Under the pieces are notes generated by a model. It saw only the letters and a list, made by a program, of their open reading frames with translations. It was not told where the DNA came from and did no database searches. Below, piece after piece: positions 54,838-63,427 of a DNA stretch of 64,000 bases. Position 1 is the first letter of the stretch. The number at the start of each line of letters is the position of its first letter. The stretch comes from Dehalococcoides mccartyi CG5 (GTDB lineage Bacteria > Chloroflexota > Dehalococcoidia > Dehalococcoidales > Dehalococcoidaceae). A program made the translations under genes and the position numbers. Where the stretch lies: contig NZ_CP006951.1 of the NCBI RefSeq assembly GCF_000830885.1, forward strand, positions 806,001 through 870,000, given 5' to 3'.

Positions 54838-56019
54838 ATGAACGAAACTGCACCTGAGATAATTGAAAATGTCCGTCTTGAAGAAGGCCTGAACTTCGGA
54901 CTTACTTCAGCCAGTCTGCCAAACCGTACCCTTGAAGTTTTTGGAGGTATTCAAGGTGAAACAGTGGATATCCGTCTTTTCGCACACAAGGCCGGGCGGG
55001 GTTATGCCCAAGTAATAAAAGCGCACACCCCTTCAAGCGAAAGGGTCATTCCTTCCTGCCCGTATTTCGGTGATTGCACCGGCTGTACTTTCCAGCATAT
55101 AAACTATATTCACCAGCTACAGCTAAAACACAGAATAGTAACCGCCGAATTCGAAAAAGCCGAGCTTTTCGGCATTGATATATCACCGGTAGTCCCTTCG
55201 GACGAGGAAAGCGGCTACCGCAATCATGCCCGCCTTTCCATTTACCATGCCAATCTGGGCTTTGTAAACCGCTTTTCACGCCGCCATATACAAATAGACC
55301 ATTGCCGGATAATGAACCCCGGCATAAACAAGGTACTGGCCGGACTGCAAGGCAAATGCGGGGAAACCCGCCAGATTTCCATCCGCTACGGAAGCAATAA
55401 AGACAGCTACCTTATCCAACCAAAGCTGGTAAAAGCCAATGTAGATATTGAAAGCGGACAAAAAGAATACCATGATATTTTGCTGGGACATAATTTCTGC
55501 ATATCTGCCGCTTCGTTTTTTCAGGTAAACAACCCTCAGGCTGAAAAAATGGCCAACCTCATAAAAAACCATCTGAATCTTAGCGGCAGTGAAACGCTGG
55601 TAGATGCCTATGCCGGAGTGGGTACATTTGCGGTACTTCTCAGCCCGGACTGCAAACGGGTGATAGCCATTGAGGAATCTGCCGCCGCCGTCAAGGATGC
55701 CTGTTTGAATATTTCGGGCATAGACAATATTGAACTCATCCAGTCCAAGACAGAGGACGTTATAAACCAGTTTGAAGGGCAAATGGACGCACTCATACTT
55801 GACCCGTCGCGCAGTGGCGCCCACCCGTCTGTCTTAGCCACTATATGCCAAAATCCACCCAGAAATCTGGTGTATGTGGCTTGTGACCCATCTTCTCTGG
55901 CCAGAGACCTTAAAATCCTGCTTGCCGGCCCGTTTGAACTCTCAAGTGTAATACCGGTAGATATGTTCCCTCAAACTTACCACGTTGAGACACTAGCTTT
56001 ATTAAAATGCAAACTTTAG
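54838..56019 (+). CDS. TrmA/RumA-family RNA 5-methyluridine methyltransferase
   Basis: A 393-residue enzyme using SAM to methylate a uridine in rRNA or tRNA. An amino-terminal TRAM-like domain is followed by a probable 4Fe-4S cluster (CPYFGDCTGC plus a later HCRIM), the SAM site DAYAGVGTFAVLL (about 260-272), the motif LDPSRSGAHPSVL and the catalytic region YVACDPSSLARD with the nucleophile Cys. The exact target (rRNA U747/U1939 or other) cannot be told. I start at 54838 because a -10 element sits over the earlier ATG. Divergent from the NarX-type kinase. Confidence 0.92.
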   Translation: MNETAPEIIENVRLEEGLNFGLTSASLPNRTLEVFGGIQGETVDIRLFAHKAGRGYAQVIKAHTPSSERVIPSCPYFGDCTGCTFQHINYIHQLQLKHRIVTAEFEKAELFGIDISPVVPSDEESGYRNHARLSIYHANLGFVNRFSRRHIQIDHCRIMNPGINKVLAGLQGKCGETRQISIRYGSNKDSYLIQPKLVKANVDIESGQKEYHDILLGHNFCISAASFFQVNNPQAEKMANLIKNHLNLSGSETLVDAYAGVGTFAVLLSPDCKRVIAIEESAAAVKDACLNISGIDNIELIQSKTEDVINQFEGQMDALILDPSRSGAHPSVLATICQNPPRNLVYVACDPSSLARDLKILLAGPFELSSVIPVDMFPQTYHVETLALLKCKL

Positions 56020-56054
56020 CTTTTCACCGTTAATCAACCGTAAGGTGGGCTTTT

Positions 56055-56591
56055 ATGAAAATTGTAAAAATAACTGATGCCAGCCAGATACCGTCTGAAT
56101 GCACCGACACCCCTATTGCCGAACTGATAGAGTATCAGAATCTGGGCAAGGAATTACATACCTGCCATTCTGCCCACCTTCTAATAGGTATGTGCATGGA
56201 TAACCGAAAACAGCTGCGCATACCTGAAAACTTTGCCTATATACTCCGAACCGGCGGAGCAAACTTGCGAAACAGCGAATTCAAGGTCTCGTATGCAATA
56301 GCTATCGGCGAAGTCAAACATATAGCCCTTATCGCCCATAATAACTGTGGTATGATAAATTTAGCTTCAAAGAAAGCCCAGTTTATACAGGGGCTTTGCA
56401 AAAATGCCGGCTGGAGCAGGGAAAGAGCTGAAGAGCATTTCATGAACTACGCCCCGATGTTTGAAATTGACAATGAAGCTGAGTTTGTGGTTGCAGAGGC
56501 CAAACGCCTGGCGGATAAATACCCCGGTATAATGGTTGTGCCACTCTATTATAGTCTTGATGATAACCTGCTCAGCCTGATTTTAGATTAA
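56055..56591 (+). CDS. Beta-carbonic-anhydrase-like zinc protein
   Basis: A 178-residue protein with the beta-carbonic-anhydrase zinc site: Cys47 in CMDNR with the Asp49-Arg51 dyad, and His95 and Cys98 in HNNCGM. The start is KAGGTGG-type (TAAGGTGG) before ATG. The overall sequence is divergent from known beta-CAs, so either a carbonic anhydrase that interconverts CO2 and bicarbonate or a related hydrolase. It lies between the methyltransferase and maf genes. Confidence 0.75.
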   Translation: MKIVKITDASQIPSECTDTPIAELIEYQNLGKELHTCHSAHLLIGMCMDNRKQLRIPENFAYILRTGGANLRNSEFKVSYAIAIGEVKHIALIAHNNCGMINLASKKAQFIQGLCKNAGWSRERAEEHFMNYAPMFEIDNEAEFVVAEAKRLADKYPGIMVVPLYYSLDDNLLSLILD

Positions 56592-56619
56592 AATACCCTG
56601 TACGAAAGCAAACAGATTT

Positions 56620-57294
56620 ATGCCTGATAATCCAACTGGCACACTACCTGAAATAATACTGGCTTCAGCCTCACCCCGCCGACGCCAGATACTAAGTGAG
56701 ATGGGCTTTGTGTTTTCAGTCTGCCCCTCACAGGCTGAATTATACCCTGACGGTTCGGTTGCACCAGCCGAATTTGCCGTTTTAAATGCTCAAATCAAAG
56801 CCAGAGATATTGCCAGCAAATATAGCAACGGGCTGATAATAGCCGCAGATACCATAGTAGTAGATGATTTCGGCATACTGGGCAAGCCCTCTTCCAAAAA
56901 AGTAGCCTTAAACTATCTGTCAAGGCTGGGCGGCAAACCCCATACGGTTATAAGCAGTGTTTGTTTACTAAATGCCGAAAACGGCCAGATTCGCTCTGCC
57001 ACCTGCCAAAGCACCTTGACTATGCGCCCATATACTCAGGCAGAAGCTCAAAGATATGTAGACAGCGGCCTTCCCATGGACAAAGCCGGTGCATACGGAA
57101 TACAGGACAAGGAATTTAATCCGGCGGAGAATATACAAGGGTGCTACCTGAACGTAGTCGGTTTGCCGGCCTGTACTTTAGTGCGGTTGATAAACGAAAT
57201 GGGTTTCAACCCAAAGCTTGCCCGCAACTGGAAACCTGAGGGGGATTGCACCCTCTGCCGTATATATCGCACCGAAATATCCCGTTTACGTTAG
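56620..57294 (+). CDS. maf: Maf-family nucleotide pyrophosphatase
   Basis: A 224-residue Maf/YceF-family protein that hydrolyses non-canonical nucleoside triphosphates. ASASPRRRQILSEMG (residues 12-26), ADTIVV (about 76-81) and KAGAYGIQD (about 150-158) are the family motifs. It is 20-30 residues longer than usual with a Cys-pair tail (CTLC near 210). ATG has no good binding site. Confidence 0.92.
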   Translation: MPDNPTGTLPEIILASASPRRRQILSEMGFVFSVCPSQAELYPDGSVAPAEFAVLNAQIKARDIASKYSNGLIIAADTIVVDDFGILGKPSSKKVALNYLSRLGGKPHTVISSVCLLNAENGQIRSATCQSTLTMRPYTQAEAQRYVDSGLPMDKAGAYGIQDKEFNPAENIQGCYLNVVGLPACTLVRLINEMGFNPKLARNWKPEGDCTLCRIYRTEISRLR

Positions 57295-57338
57295 CCTGCC
57301 AGCCTTTCCTGCGGCTAAACCCCATAGCATACAGCCGA

Positions 57339-57764
57339 CTAGACAGGGTGATTTATCGGGTATGTTTTAAGGCAACTGCTACAGGTGCGGTTATGAAGGC
57401 AAACTATCCCTTCACATTCGGGGCAGGTCCAGCGTTCCTTTTCTCTGGCTGAAAAAACCTCAAAACCGTTCTGCTTTAAAAACAGCTCGTTTTCAATCAG
57501 ACTCAGCCCGTAACGCAGTCTGTATCTTTTATCTATATGGCCAATCAGGGGGCAGGGAAATGCCCCGCACTCGGCACAGGCATTCACCCCATGTTCTGTG
57601 GCACATGCCTTTATCCGGCAATTCCGGCAGCTTTCTGATTTGGTGATACTATCGGTAAAACATCCCGGACAGACTTTCTTTTGCATAAGGTGAGCCCGAC
57701 ACGCCAGACAGTTTATGCCGCAGGGGGCAAGCATTTGGGGATTGAGTGTTTCCGGCATTTTCAT
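57339..57764 (-). CDS. DUF3795 cysteine-rich protein
   Basis: A 141-residue protein with many cysteines: CGINCLACRAH near the start, CPGC, CRNCRIKAC, CAECGAFPC and, at the end, CPECEGIVC and CSSC. This is the DUF3795 pattern, a probable zinc or iron-sulfur binding protein of unknown role. It lies 27 bases behind nadE in the same direction. Confidence 0.8.
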   Translation of the reverse strand: MKMPETLNPQMLAPCGINCLACRAHLMQKKVCPGCFTDSITKSESCRNCRIKACATEHGVNACAECGAFPCPLIGHIDKRYRLRYGLSLIENELFLKQNGFEVFSAREKERWTCPECEGIVCLHNRTCSSCLKTYPINHPV

Positions 57765-57791
57765 ATTATTTACCCCACCCCAATTATCTGT

Positions 57792-59492
57792 TTAGTTTGC
57801 GTGATTATAGCGGTTGGTGATAGGCAGGCGACGGTCACGCCCAAAAGCTTTGGGGGTAATTTTTATACCCGGAGGCGCCTGACGGCGTTTATACTCACTG
57901 CGGTCTACCATTTTGACCACCCGCTTTACAATATCCGCTGCAAACCCCAATGCCACAATCTGGTCTATGCTTTTATCCTGCTCCACATAAGCTTCCAGAA
58001 TAGGATCAAGCACCTCATAAGGGGGCAAGGAATCGGTATCAAGCTGGTTAGGTTTGAGTTCGGCAGACGGAGGTTTGGCCAGTACATTGTTCGGTATCAA
58101 GTCAAAACCGGCCAATTTGTTGCGATTGTGAACCAGACGGTAAACCAGCACCTTGGGAACATCTTTGATAATGGCAAAACCGCCTGCCATGTCGCCATAA
58201 AGGGTGCTGTAGCCTATAGCCGTCTCGCTTTTATTACTGGTATTAAGCACCAGCCAGTGGAATTTGTTTGACAGCGCCATAAGCAGATTACCCCGAATGC
58301 GTGCCTGAATATTTTCTTCGGTGGTATTAGCTTCAGTTCCGGCAAATACATCGGAAAGTGTATTTAGAAATGACTGAAAAAGCGGGTCTATGGGAATCTG
58401 AAGGGTTTTTATGCCCAGATTTCCCGCCAGATGCAGGCTGTCTGAAATACTGCCCTCTGAGGAATAACGGGAAGGCATGATAACCCCCACCACATTCTCA
58501 GGGCCTAATGCATCAGCGGCAATAGTAGCCACCAAACTGGAATCTATTCCGCCGGAAAGGCCGATGACCACTTTCTTAAAACCGTTTTTATTTATGTAAT
58601 CTCTGGTACCCAGTAACAGTGCCTGATATACCTCTGCATCTGCTTCCAAAGGGGTAAAGGCAATATTTTCAATAGGCGGCTTGGGGGTTTCAAACCCGGC
58701 AGACGAAACAAAAATAGAGTCCGGGACATTCGCATTTGTATCCGCCTGTCTGGGCAAGACCGGTATATCCAGATCCAGTACCACCAGGTCTTCCTGAAAC
58801 TGCTTGCCTCTGATTAGCAGGTTGCCGTTATAATCAAATACATCACTGGCACCGTCAAATACCAGCTCATCCTGACCACCCACCATATTGGTATAGGCAA
58901 TATACACCCGGTTTTCCCGGGCACGGTCAGACAACATTTTTTCACGCTGGTTTCTCTTGCCGAAATGATACGGTGAAGCACTTATATTGATAATCAGTTC
59001 CGCCCCTTTATTTGCCTGAGCGGTAGACGGGCCTGAGGTAAACCAAATATCTTCACAAATATTCACCCCCACCTGAAGCCCGCAGATAGTATAAACGGGA
59101 CAGCGGTTACCCGGCAGAAAATAGCGGTTTTCATCAAAAACGCCATAATTAGGTAAAAATATCTTGTGATAGCTATCAATCAGACTGCCATTATGGATAA
59201 TGGCGGCAGCGTTACGAAGGCCGTCATGGGAATCTACATAACCCACAATCACCGTGATGCCTTGTGATGCTTTTATTACAGCATCCAGCGCCTGCAAGTT
59301 TTCTTCAACAAAACGGGGCTTATGCAGTAAATCTTCAGGTGGATAACCACAGATAGCCAATTCGGGAAAGGCTATAACATCTGCTCCAAGTGAACGGGCT
59401 TTTTGAACATGACTGACAATGCAGGCGGTGTTACCTGCCAAGTCACCCACCACACTATCAATTTGCGCCATGGCTAAACGCAGTTTTCCCAT
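57792..59492 (-). CDS. nadE: Glutamine-dependent NAD+ synthetase
   Basis: A 566-residue two-domain enzyme making NAD from deamido-NAD with glutamine as nitrogen donor. The amino-terminal nitrilase domain has the Glu44/Lys110/Cys146 triad (AFPELAI, YHKIFLP, NICEDIW); the carboxyl synthetase domain has the SGGIDSS ATP-PPase loop near residue 308. ATG has GAGGGC upstream. A terminator lies between it and glnA, so it is probably its own unit, but it fits the nitrogen module because it uses glutamine. Confidence 0.95.
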   Translation of the reverse strand: MGKLRLAMAQIDSVVGDLAGNTACIVSHVQKARSLGADVIAFPELAICGYPPEDLLHKPRFVEENLQALDAVIKASQGITVIVGYVDSHDGLRNAAAIIHNGSLIDSYHKIFLPNYGVFDENRYFLPGNRCPVYTICGLQVGVNICEDIWFTSGPSTAQANKGAELIINISASPYHFGKRNQREKMLSDRARENRVYIAYTNMVGGQDELVFDGASDVFDYNGNLLIRGKQFQEDLVVLDLDIPVLPRQADTNANVPDSIFVSSAGFETPKPPIENIAFTPLEADAEVYQALLLGTRDYINKNGFKKVVIGLSGGIDSSLVATIAADALGPENVVGVIMPSRYSSEGSISDSLHLAGNLGIKTLQIPIDPLFQSFLNTLSDVFAGTEANTTEENIQARIRGNLLMALSNKFHWLVLNTSNKSETAIGYSTLYGDMAGGFAIIKDVPKVLVYRLVHNRNKLAGFDLIPNNVLAKPPSAELKPNQLDTDSLPPYEVLDPILEAYVEQDKSIDQIVALGFAADIVKRVVKMVDRSEYKRRQAPPGIKITPKAFGRDRRLPITNRYNHAN

Positions 59493-59506
59493 ATTGCCCT
59501 CATATA

Positions 59507-59555
59507 TAAAAACAGGGTCTGGTATAGGCTATTGTAACCTATTTGCCAGACCCTG
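59507..59555 (-). terminator. Terminator after glnA
   Basis: On the minus strand CAGGGTCTGG and CCAGACCCTG form a ten-base-pair stem, with an inner AT-rich stem, followed by TTTTTATAT. Confidence 0.85.
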
Positions 59556-59576
59556 CGCCAATTTATTCAGTAAAGG

Positions 59577-60908
59577 TTATAGAACGGGCAGATATCTCTT
59601 AAGTTCCCAGTCAGTAACAGCTATGCTGTACTGGCTCCATTCTATTTTCTTGTTAGCCACAAATGCATCAAAAACATGGTCACCCAGAGCTTCACGCACC
59701 AGTGAACTGCCTTCAGTCAGCTTCAGGGCTTCCAGCAAACTGCCGGGCAAAGTCCCGATACCGCGCTTGGCACGTTCAACTTCGTTCATTTCGTAAACAT
59801 TCTCTTCTATAGGAGCAGGAGGTGTCAGTTTTTCCTCGATACCCTTGAGACCGGCGGCCAGCATAACGCTGAAAGCCAAGTAGGGGTTACAGCCCGGATC
59901 AGCAGAGCGAAGCTCAATACGGGTGGACTTTTCATGTCCCGGTTTGTACTCAGGAACTCTTACCAGGTCAGCCCGGTTACGGCGAGCCCAAGAAAGATAT
60001 ACAGGGGCTTCAAAACCGGGTACAAGACGCTTGTATGAGTTTATCCACTGATTGGTAACTGAAGTAAATTCGGGAGCATATTTGAGTATGCCTGCAATAT
60101 ATTGCTTGGCCATGGTGGACAGGTAATATGAATCTTTGGCATCAAAGAAAGCGTTCCTGTCACCCTTGAAAAGGCTCTGATGGGTATGCATGCCGGAACC
60201 ATTTACGGAACCGACGGGCTTGGGCATAAAGCTAGCATGCAGACCATGCCGCATGGCCACTTCTTTAACCAGCAAGCGATAGGTCATAACATTGTCCGCC
60301 ATGGTCAGAGCATCAGTATAGCGGATATCTATTTCATGTTGGCTGGGAGCAACTTCATGGTGAGCATATTCAACGATGATGCCCATATCTTGCAAAGCCA
60401 CAATGGTTTCACGCCGAAGGTCAGTAGCCAAATCACGGGGAGTCAGGTCAAAGTAGCCGCCTTCATCCAGAAATTCGGTTGAATGGTCATTTTTGAAATA
60501 AAAATACTCCAGTTCAGGACCAATATAGAAGGTAAAACCCATCTCAGCCGCTTTTTTAAGATTGCGCTTAAGGACATAGCGGGGGTCACCCTCAAACTGT
60601 TCGCCTGACGGCTTCTTGATATCGCAAAACATGCGCCCAACCTGATAATCACCATTGGACCAAGGTATAATCTTGAAGGTATCCGGATCGGGCAAGGCTA
60701 CCATATCGGATTCGTCTATGCGGGCATAACCTTCGATAGATGAACCATCAAAACCCATACCGTCTTCCAACGCTCTTTCAAGCTCGTTATAAGCAATGGA
60801 AAAACTTTTCAGTGAACCCAAAATGTCAGTAAACCATAGGCGAATAAACCGAACATTATGATCTTTGGCCGTTTTAAGAACGTACTCTACGGATTCTGCT
60901 CTCGTCAT
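59577..60908 (-). CDS. glnA: Glutamine synthetase type I (alpha)
   Basis: A 443-residue enzyme forming glutamine from glutamate, ammonia and ATP. Motifs: WFTDILGSLKSF near the start, DGSSIEGYARIDESD, GPELEYFYFK, HHEVAPSQHEID, GSGMHTHQSLF and RIELRSADPGCNPYLAF. The size and lack of the GSI-beta insertion and of the adenylylation Tyr loop put it in the alpha class, normally controlled by feedback rather than adenylylation. AAGGAG is present upstream of ATG. A four-half-site GlnR-type operator lies at 60981-61018. Confidence 0.96.
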   Translation of the reverse strand: MTRAESVEYVLKTAKDHNVRFIRLWFTDILGSLKSFSIAYNELERALEDGMGFDGSSIEGYARIDESDMVALPDPDTFKIIPWSNGDYQVGRMFCDIKKPSGEQFEGDPRYVLKRNLKKAAEMGFTFYIGPELEYFYFKNDHSTEFLDEGGYFDLTPRDLATDLRRETIVALQDMGIIVEYAHHEVAPSQHEIDIRYTDALTMADNVMTYRLLVKEVAMRHGLHASFMPKPVGSVNGSGMHTHQSLFKGDRNAFFDAKDSYYLSTMAKQYIAGILKYAPEFTSVTNQWINSYKRLVPGFEAPVYLSWARRNRADLVRVPEYKPGHEKSTRIELRSADPGCNPYLAFSVMLAAGLKGIEEKLTPPAPIEENVYEMNEVERAKRGIGTLPGSLLEALKLTEGSSLVREALGDHVFDAFVANKKIEWSQYSIAVTDWELKRYLPVL

Positions 60909-60980
60909 TTCTAACGTTTCTCCTTTTTATTGCTGGGGAAATATCTTTCCCTATTTTAGTTAACAGTTTACCATTTATTT

Positions 60981-61018
60981 GTTTCGCTTTTATTTCGCAA
61001 TTGTTTCCGATATGTTAC
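60981..61018 (-). promoter_or_regulatory. GlnR-type operator before glnA, four half-sites
   Basis: Read toward glnA on the minus strand: GTAAC (61014-61018), six bases, GAAAC (61003-61007), six bases, GAAAT (60992-60996), six bases, GAAAC (60981-60985). This equals the actinobacterial GlnR box GTnAC-N6-GaAAC in two tandem copies with one weak half-site. It ends 22 bases before a probable -10 TAAAAT (60953-60958), the position of an activator site. Confidence 0.7.
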
Positions 61019-61034
61019 GGCAACCGCCATAGCC

Positions 61035-61373
61035 CTAAACTGCATCGTTTCCTGTTTCACCGGTACGAATCCGTATAACTTGTTCAACCGGCAGGATGAA
61101 TATCTTGCCATCACCTATACGCCCGGTCCGGGCAGCTTTGATAATGGCATCAACTGCAATCTGGCAGTCATCGTCGTGGCAAATAACCTCCAATTTGAGT
61201 TTGGGTAAAAATTCAACCCTATATTCACCCACTCTCCATTGTAAAGGAACACCCTTTTGTTTTCCGCGTCCGCTAACCTCTGAGACAGTCAGCCCTGCAA
61301 AACCCACCAGTTCCAATGCTTTTCTTACAGGTTCTAATCTTTCTTCACGGATAATAGCTTCTATCTTTTTCAT
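61035..61373 (-). CDS. glnB: PII nitrogen regulatory protein
   Basis: A 112-residue PII protein that reports 2-oxoglutarate and ATP/ADP to targets such as Amt. The T-loop has Tyr51 in GEYRVEFLPK, the site modified in some bacteria; the B-loop TGRIGDGKIFILP and the C-loop VIRIRTGETG are intact. Its ATG overlaps the amt stop by four bases (ATGA). This coupling to amt marks it as the GlnK-like partner of the transporter. Confidence 0.96.
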   Translation of the reverse strand: MKKIEAIIREERLEPVRKALELVGFAGLTVSEVSGRGKQKGVPLQWRVGEYRVEFLPKLKLEVICHDDDCQIAVDAIIKAARTGRIGDGKIFILPVEQVIRIRTGETGNDAV

Positions 61374-62596
61374 CTGACACTCCCCCCGTAAGCCCGTTCA
61401 GCGTGTTGGGCAATATCAAGACCTATGAGTTCTTCGGGTTCTTTCACCCTCAGTCCGACCAGCTTATCTACAACTTTGGCTATTATGAAGCTGCCTCCAA
61501 AGGCAAACCCTGCAGTAACAGCCACACCCAGGGCTTGCTTAAGGAATAATTCCACATTTCCGGAAAGAAGTCCGTCTGCACCGGCAGAGTTGACCGCCAG
61601 ACTGGCGAAGATACCTGTTGCCAAAGCACCCCAGATACCGCCTACACCGTGTACCGCCATAACATCCAGTGAATCGTCAAATCCGCGTTTCATCTTGAAT
61701 ATCATAGCAGCGTAGCAAACCAGAGCCGCCACTGCACCGATGGCAATAGCCGCCATAGGTGTTACAAAACCAGCCGCAGGAGTAATAGCTACCAGTCCGG
61801 CAACCGCACCGGTAACTGCACCCAGCAAGGACGGCCGGCGATGCCGCCAACTAAGGAATATCCAGCAAAGAGCTGCACTGGCAGCCGCAGTGTTGGTAGT
61901 AACGAAAGCGTTTGAAGCTAAACCACCGGCGGTCAAGGCACTGCCGCCGTTGAAACCGAACCAACCAAACCAGAGTAAAGCCGCACCCAGCATAACCATG
62001 GGCAGGTTGTTGGGCTCCATCTGTTCTTTAAGGAAACCGCGTCGGGCACCAAGTGCCAAAACCAGAGCCATAGCAGAAACACCGGCATTGATATGCACAA
62101 CCGTACCACCGGCAAAGTCCAGAACACCCAGATTAAAAAGCCAACCACCATCGCCCCAAACCCAGTGGGCAATAGGTGAATATATAAGGCAAAGCCAGAG
62201 TGCTCCAAACATGAGCAAAGCGCTAAAACGGATTCTCTCTACTACTGCACCGGTAATAAGTGCCAGAGAGATAATAGCAAACATACCCTGGAACATCATG
62301 AAGGCCAGATGAGGTACTGTGGTGGCATAAGTATCAGACGGATCCTGCCCCACACCACTTAAGCCAAAGAAGTTCAGACCGCCTACCAACCCGTTGATGT
62401 CGTTGCCGAAACCAAGGCTGTAACCGATCAAGACCCAGAGTACACCACCCAGAGCCATTGCCCCAAAGCTCATCATAAGAGTGGAAACCAGATTTTTGCG
62501 CCGAACCATGCCTCCATAAAACAGAGCCACGCCCGGGGTCATTAGCATGACCAAAGCGGTGGAGACAAGTAACCAAGTCGTATCGCCGCTGTCCAT
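61370..62596 (-). CDS. amt: Ammonium transporter
   Basis: A 408-residue Amt/MEP/Rh-family channel with 11 membrane segments. Motifs include ALMLMTPGVALFYGGMVRRKN-type start (split by variation), FAGGTVVHINAGVSAMALVL with a pore His, and DVMAVHGVGGIWGALATGIFA with the second pore His. No cleavable signal peptide is obvious. ATG has AGGAGGG upstream. A GlnR-type box lies at 62690-62705. glnB is translationally coupled behind it. Confidence 0.96.
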   Translation of the reverse strand: MDSGDTTWLLVSTALVMLMTPGVALFYGGMVRRKNLVSTLMMSFGAMALGGVLWVLIGYSLGFGNDINGLVGGLNFFGLSGVGQDPSDTYATTVPHLAFMMFQGMFAIISLALITGAVVERIRFSALLMFGALWLCLIYSPIAHWVWGDGGWLFNLGVLDFAGGTVVHINAGVSAMALVLALGARRGFLKEQMEPNNLPMVMLGAALLWFGWFGFNGGSALTAGGLASNAFVTTNTAAASAALCWIFLSWRHRRPSLLGAVTGAVAGLVAITPAAGFVTPMAAIAIGAVAALVCYAAMIFKMKRGFDDSLDVMAVHGVGGIWGALATGIFASLAVNSAGADGLLSGNVELFLKQALGVAVTAGFAFGGSFIIAKVVDKLVGLRVKEPEELIGLDIAQHAERAYGGSVR

Positions 62597-62689
62597 AACT
62601 AAACCCTCCTTCTGTATCTTTATATATACAGTTTAGCTATGGCAGGTTAAAAACAGATTAAGCCTGTATTGCAATCAAATTAATTTTAA

Positions 62690-62705
62690 GTTTCGGGGAT
62701 GTTAC
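62690..62705 (-). promoter_or_regulatory. GlnR-type operator before amt
   Basis: On the minus strand GTAAC (62701-62705), six bases, then GAAAC (62690-62694). It matches the same consensus as the glnA operator, 94-109 bases before the amt start. Confidence 0.65.
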
Positions 62706-62734
62706 AGCGGAAAGAAAACCGGAATTGAAAAACG

Positions 62735-63406
62735 CTAAAAACGGCGTTTAAAGCGGTAGCCAATGTTACGTACCGTCTCAACAAATGTATGAGTTGAATC
62801 CTCTATTTTGCCACGCAAACGGGTAATGTGGACATCTACAGTGCGGTCACCGCCGTAATAGTCATATCCCCACACCTTGTTAAGCAAAGCCTCGCGTGAA
62901 AAAACCCGTCCCCTGTTTTGGGCTAAAAATTTTAAAAGCTCAAATTCACGGAATGTCAGCTCAAGCAATTGCCCTGCCAGAGTAACCTCGCAACCAAGGG
63001 TATCTATTATAAGGTCACCGGCCTTAATAATACCCGGCTCACCCATGCCCCATTTTTCAGCCAAACGCGCCAAGCGGACTTTGAGTTCATTTACCGAACC
63101 GGGCCAGCGGATAAAATCATCCAGCCCCGGTTTAAGGGCTATATCTTCATAATCATCAGCCGGTAATAAACCCATAACCAGAGGGTTTTTGTCCAACTGA
63201 ATATCTTCCGGTATTTCCCATTCGGATTGTTCCGCTTTAAGACTAAGAAAGTCCAGCAGAATAATGTCAGGAGCAAATTCGAACAAAGAGGGATAGGCTA
63301 AAACACAAGAGACCGCCTGTTTTATCTCAAACCGGTCAGCCTCCAGTTCCTTCAGCAAATTACCATTTTTTTTAGCATCAGCAGTGACAATAAACAGTTT
63401 TAACAA
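62735..63406 (-). CDS. Orphan OmpR-family regulator with degenerate receiver, GlnR-like
   Basis: A 223-residue regulator. The amino-terminal receiver fold has an Asp at the phosphorylation position (Asp52, ILLDFLS), but the acidic pair at the start is altered (VTADAKK), and the switch Lys is gone (FIRWPGS in place of xTKPF). The carboxyl winged-helix domain (about 128-222) is complete with LTFREFELLKFLAQNRGRVFSREALL-type sequence (with natural breaks) and DVHITRLRGKIED. No kinase gene is near. Actinobacterial GlnR has the same design. The gene lies between a glutamate synthase gene and amt, and GlnR-type boxes precede amt and glnA. I infer it is a nitrogen regulator. Confidence 0.8.
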   Translation of the reverse strand: MLKLFIVTADAKKNGNLLKELEADRFEIKQAVSCVLAYPSLFEFAPDIILLDFLSLKAEQSEWEIPEDIQLDKNPLVMGLLPADDYEDIALKPGLDDFIRWPGSVNELKVRLARLAEKWGMGEPGIIKAGDLIIDTLGCEVTLAGQLLELTFREFELLKFLAQNRGRVFSREALLNKVWGYDYYGGDRTVDVHITRLRGKIEDSTHTFVETVRNIGYRFKRRF

Positions 63407-63427
63407 CTGACCCGCCTTAAGTATTTC

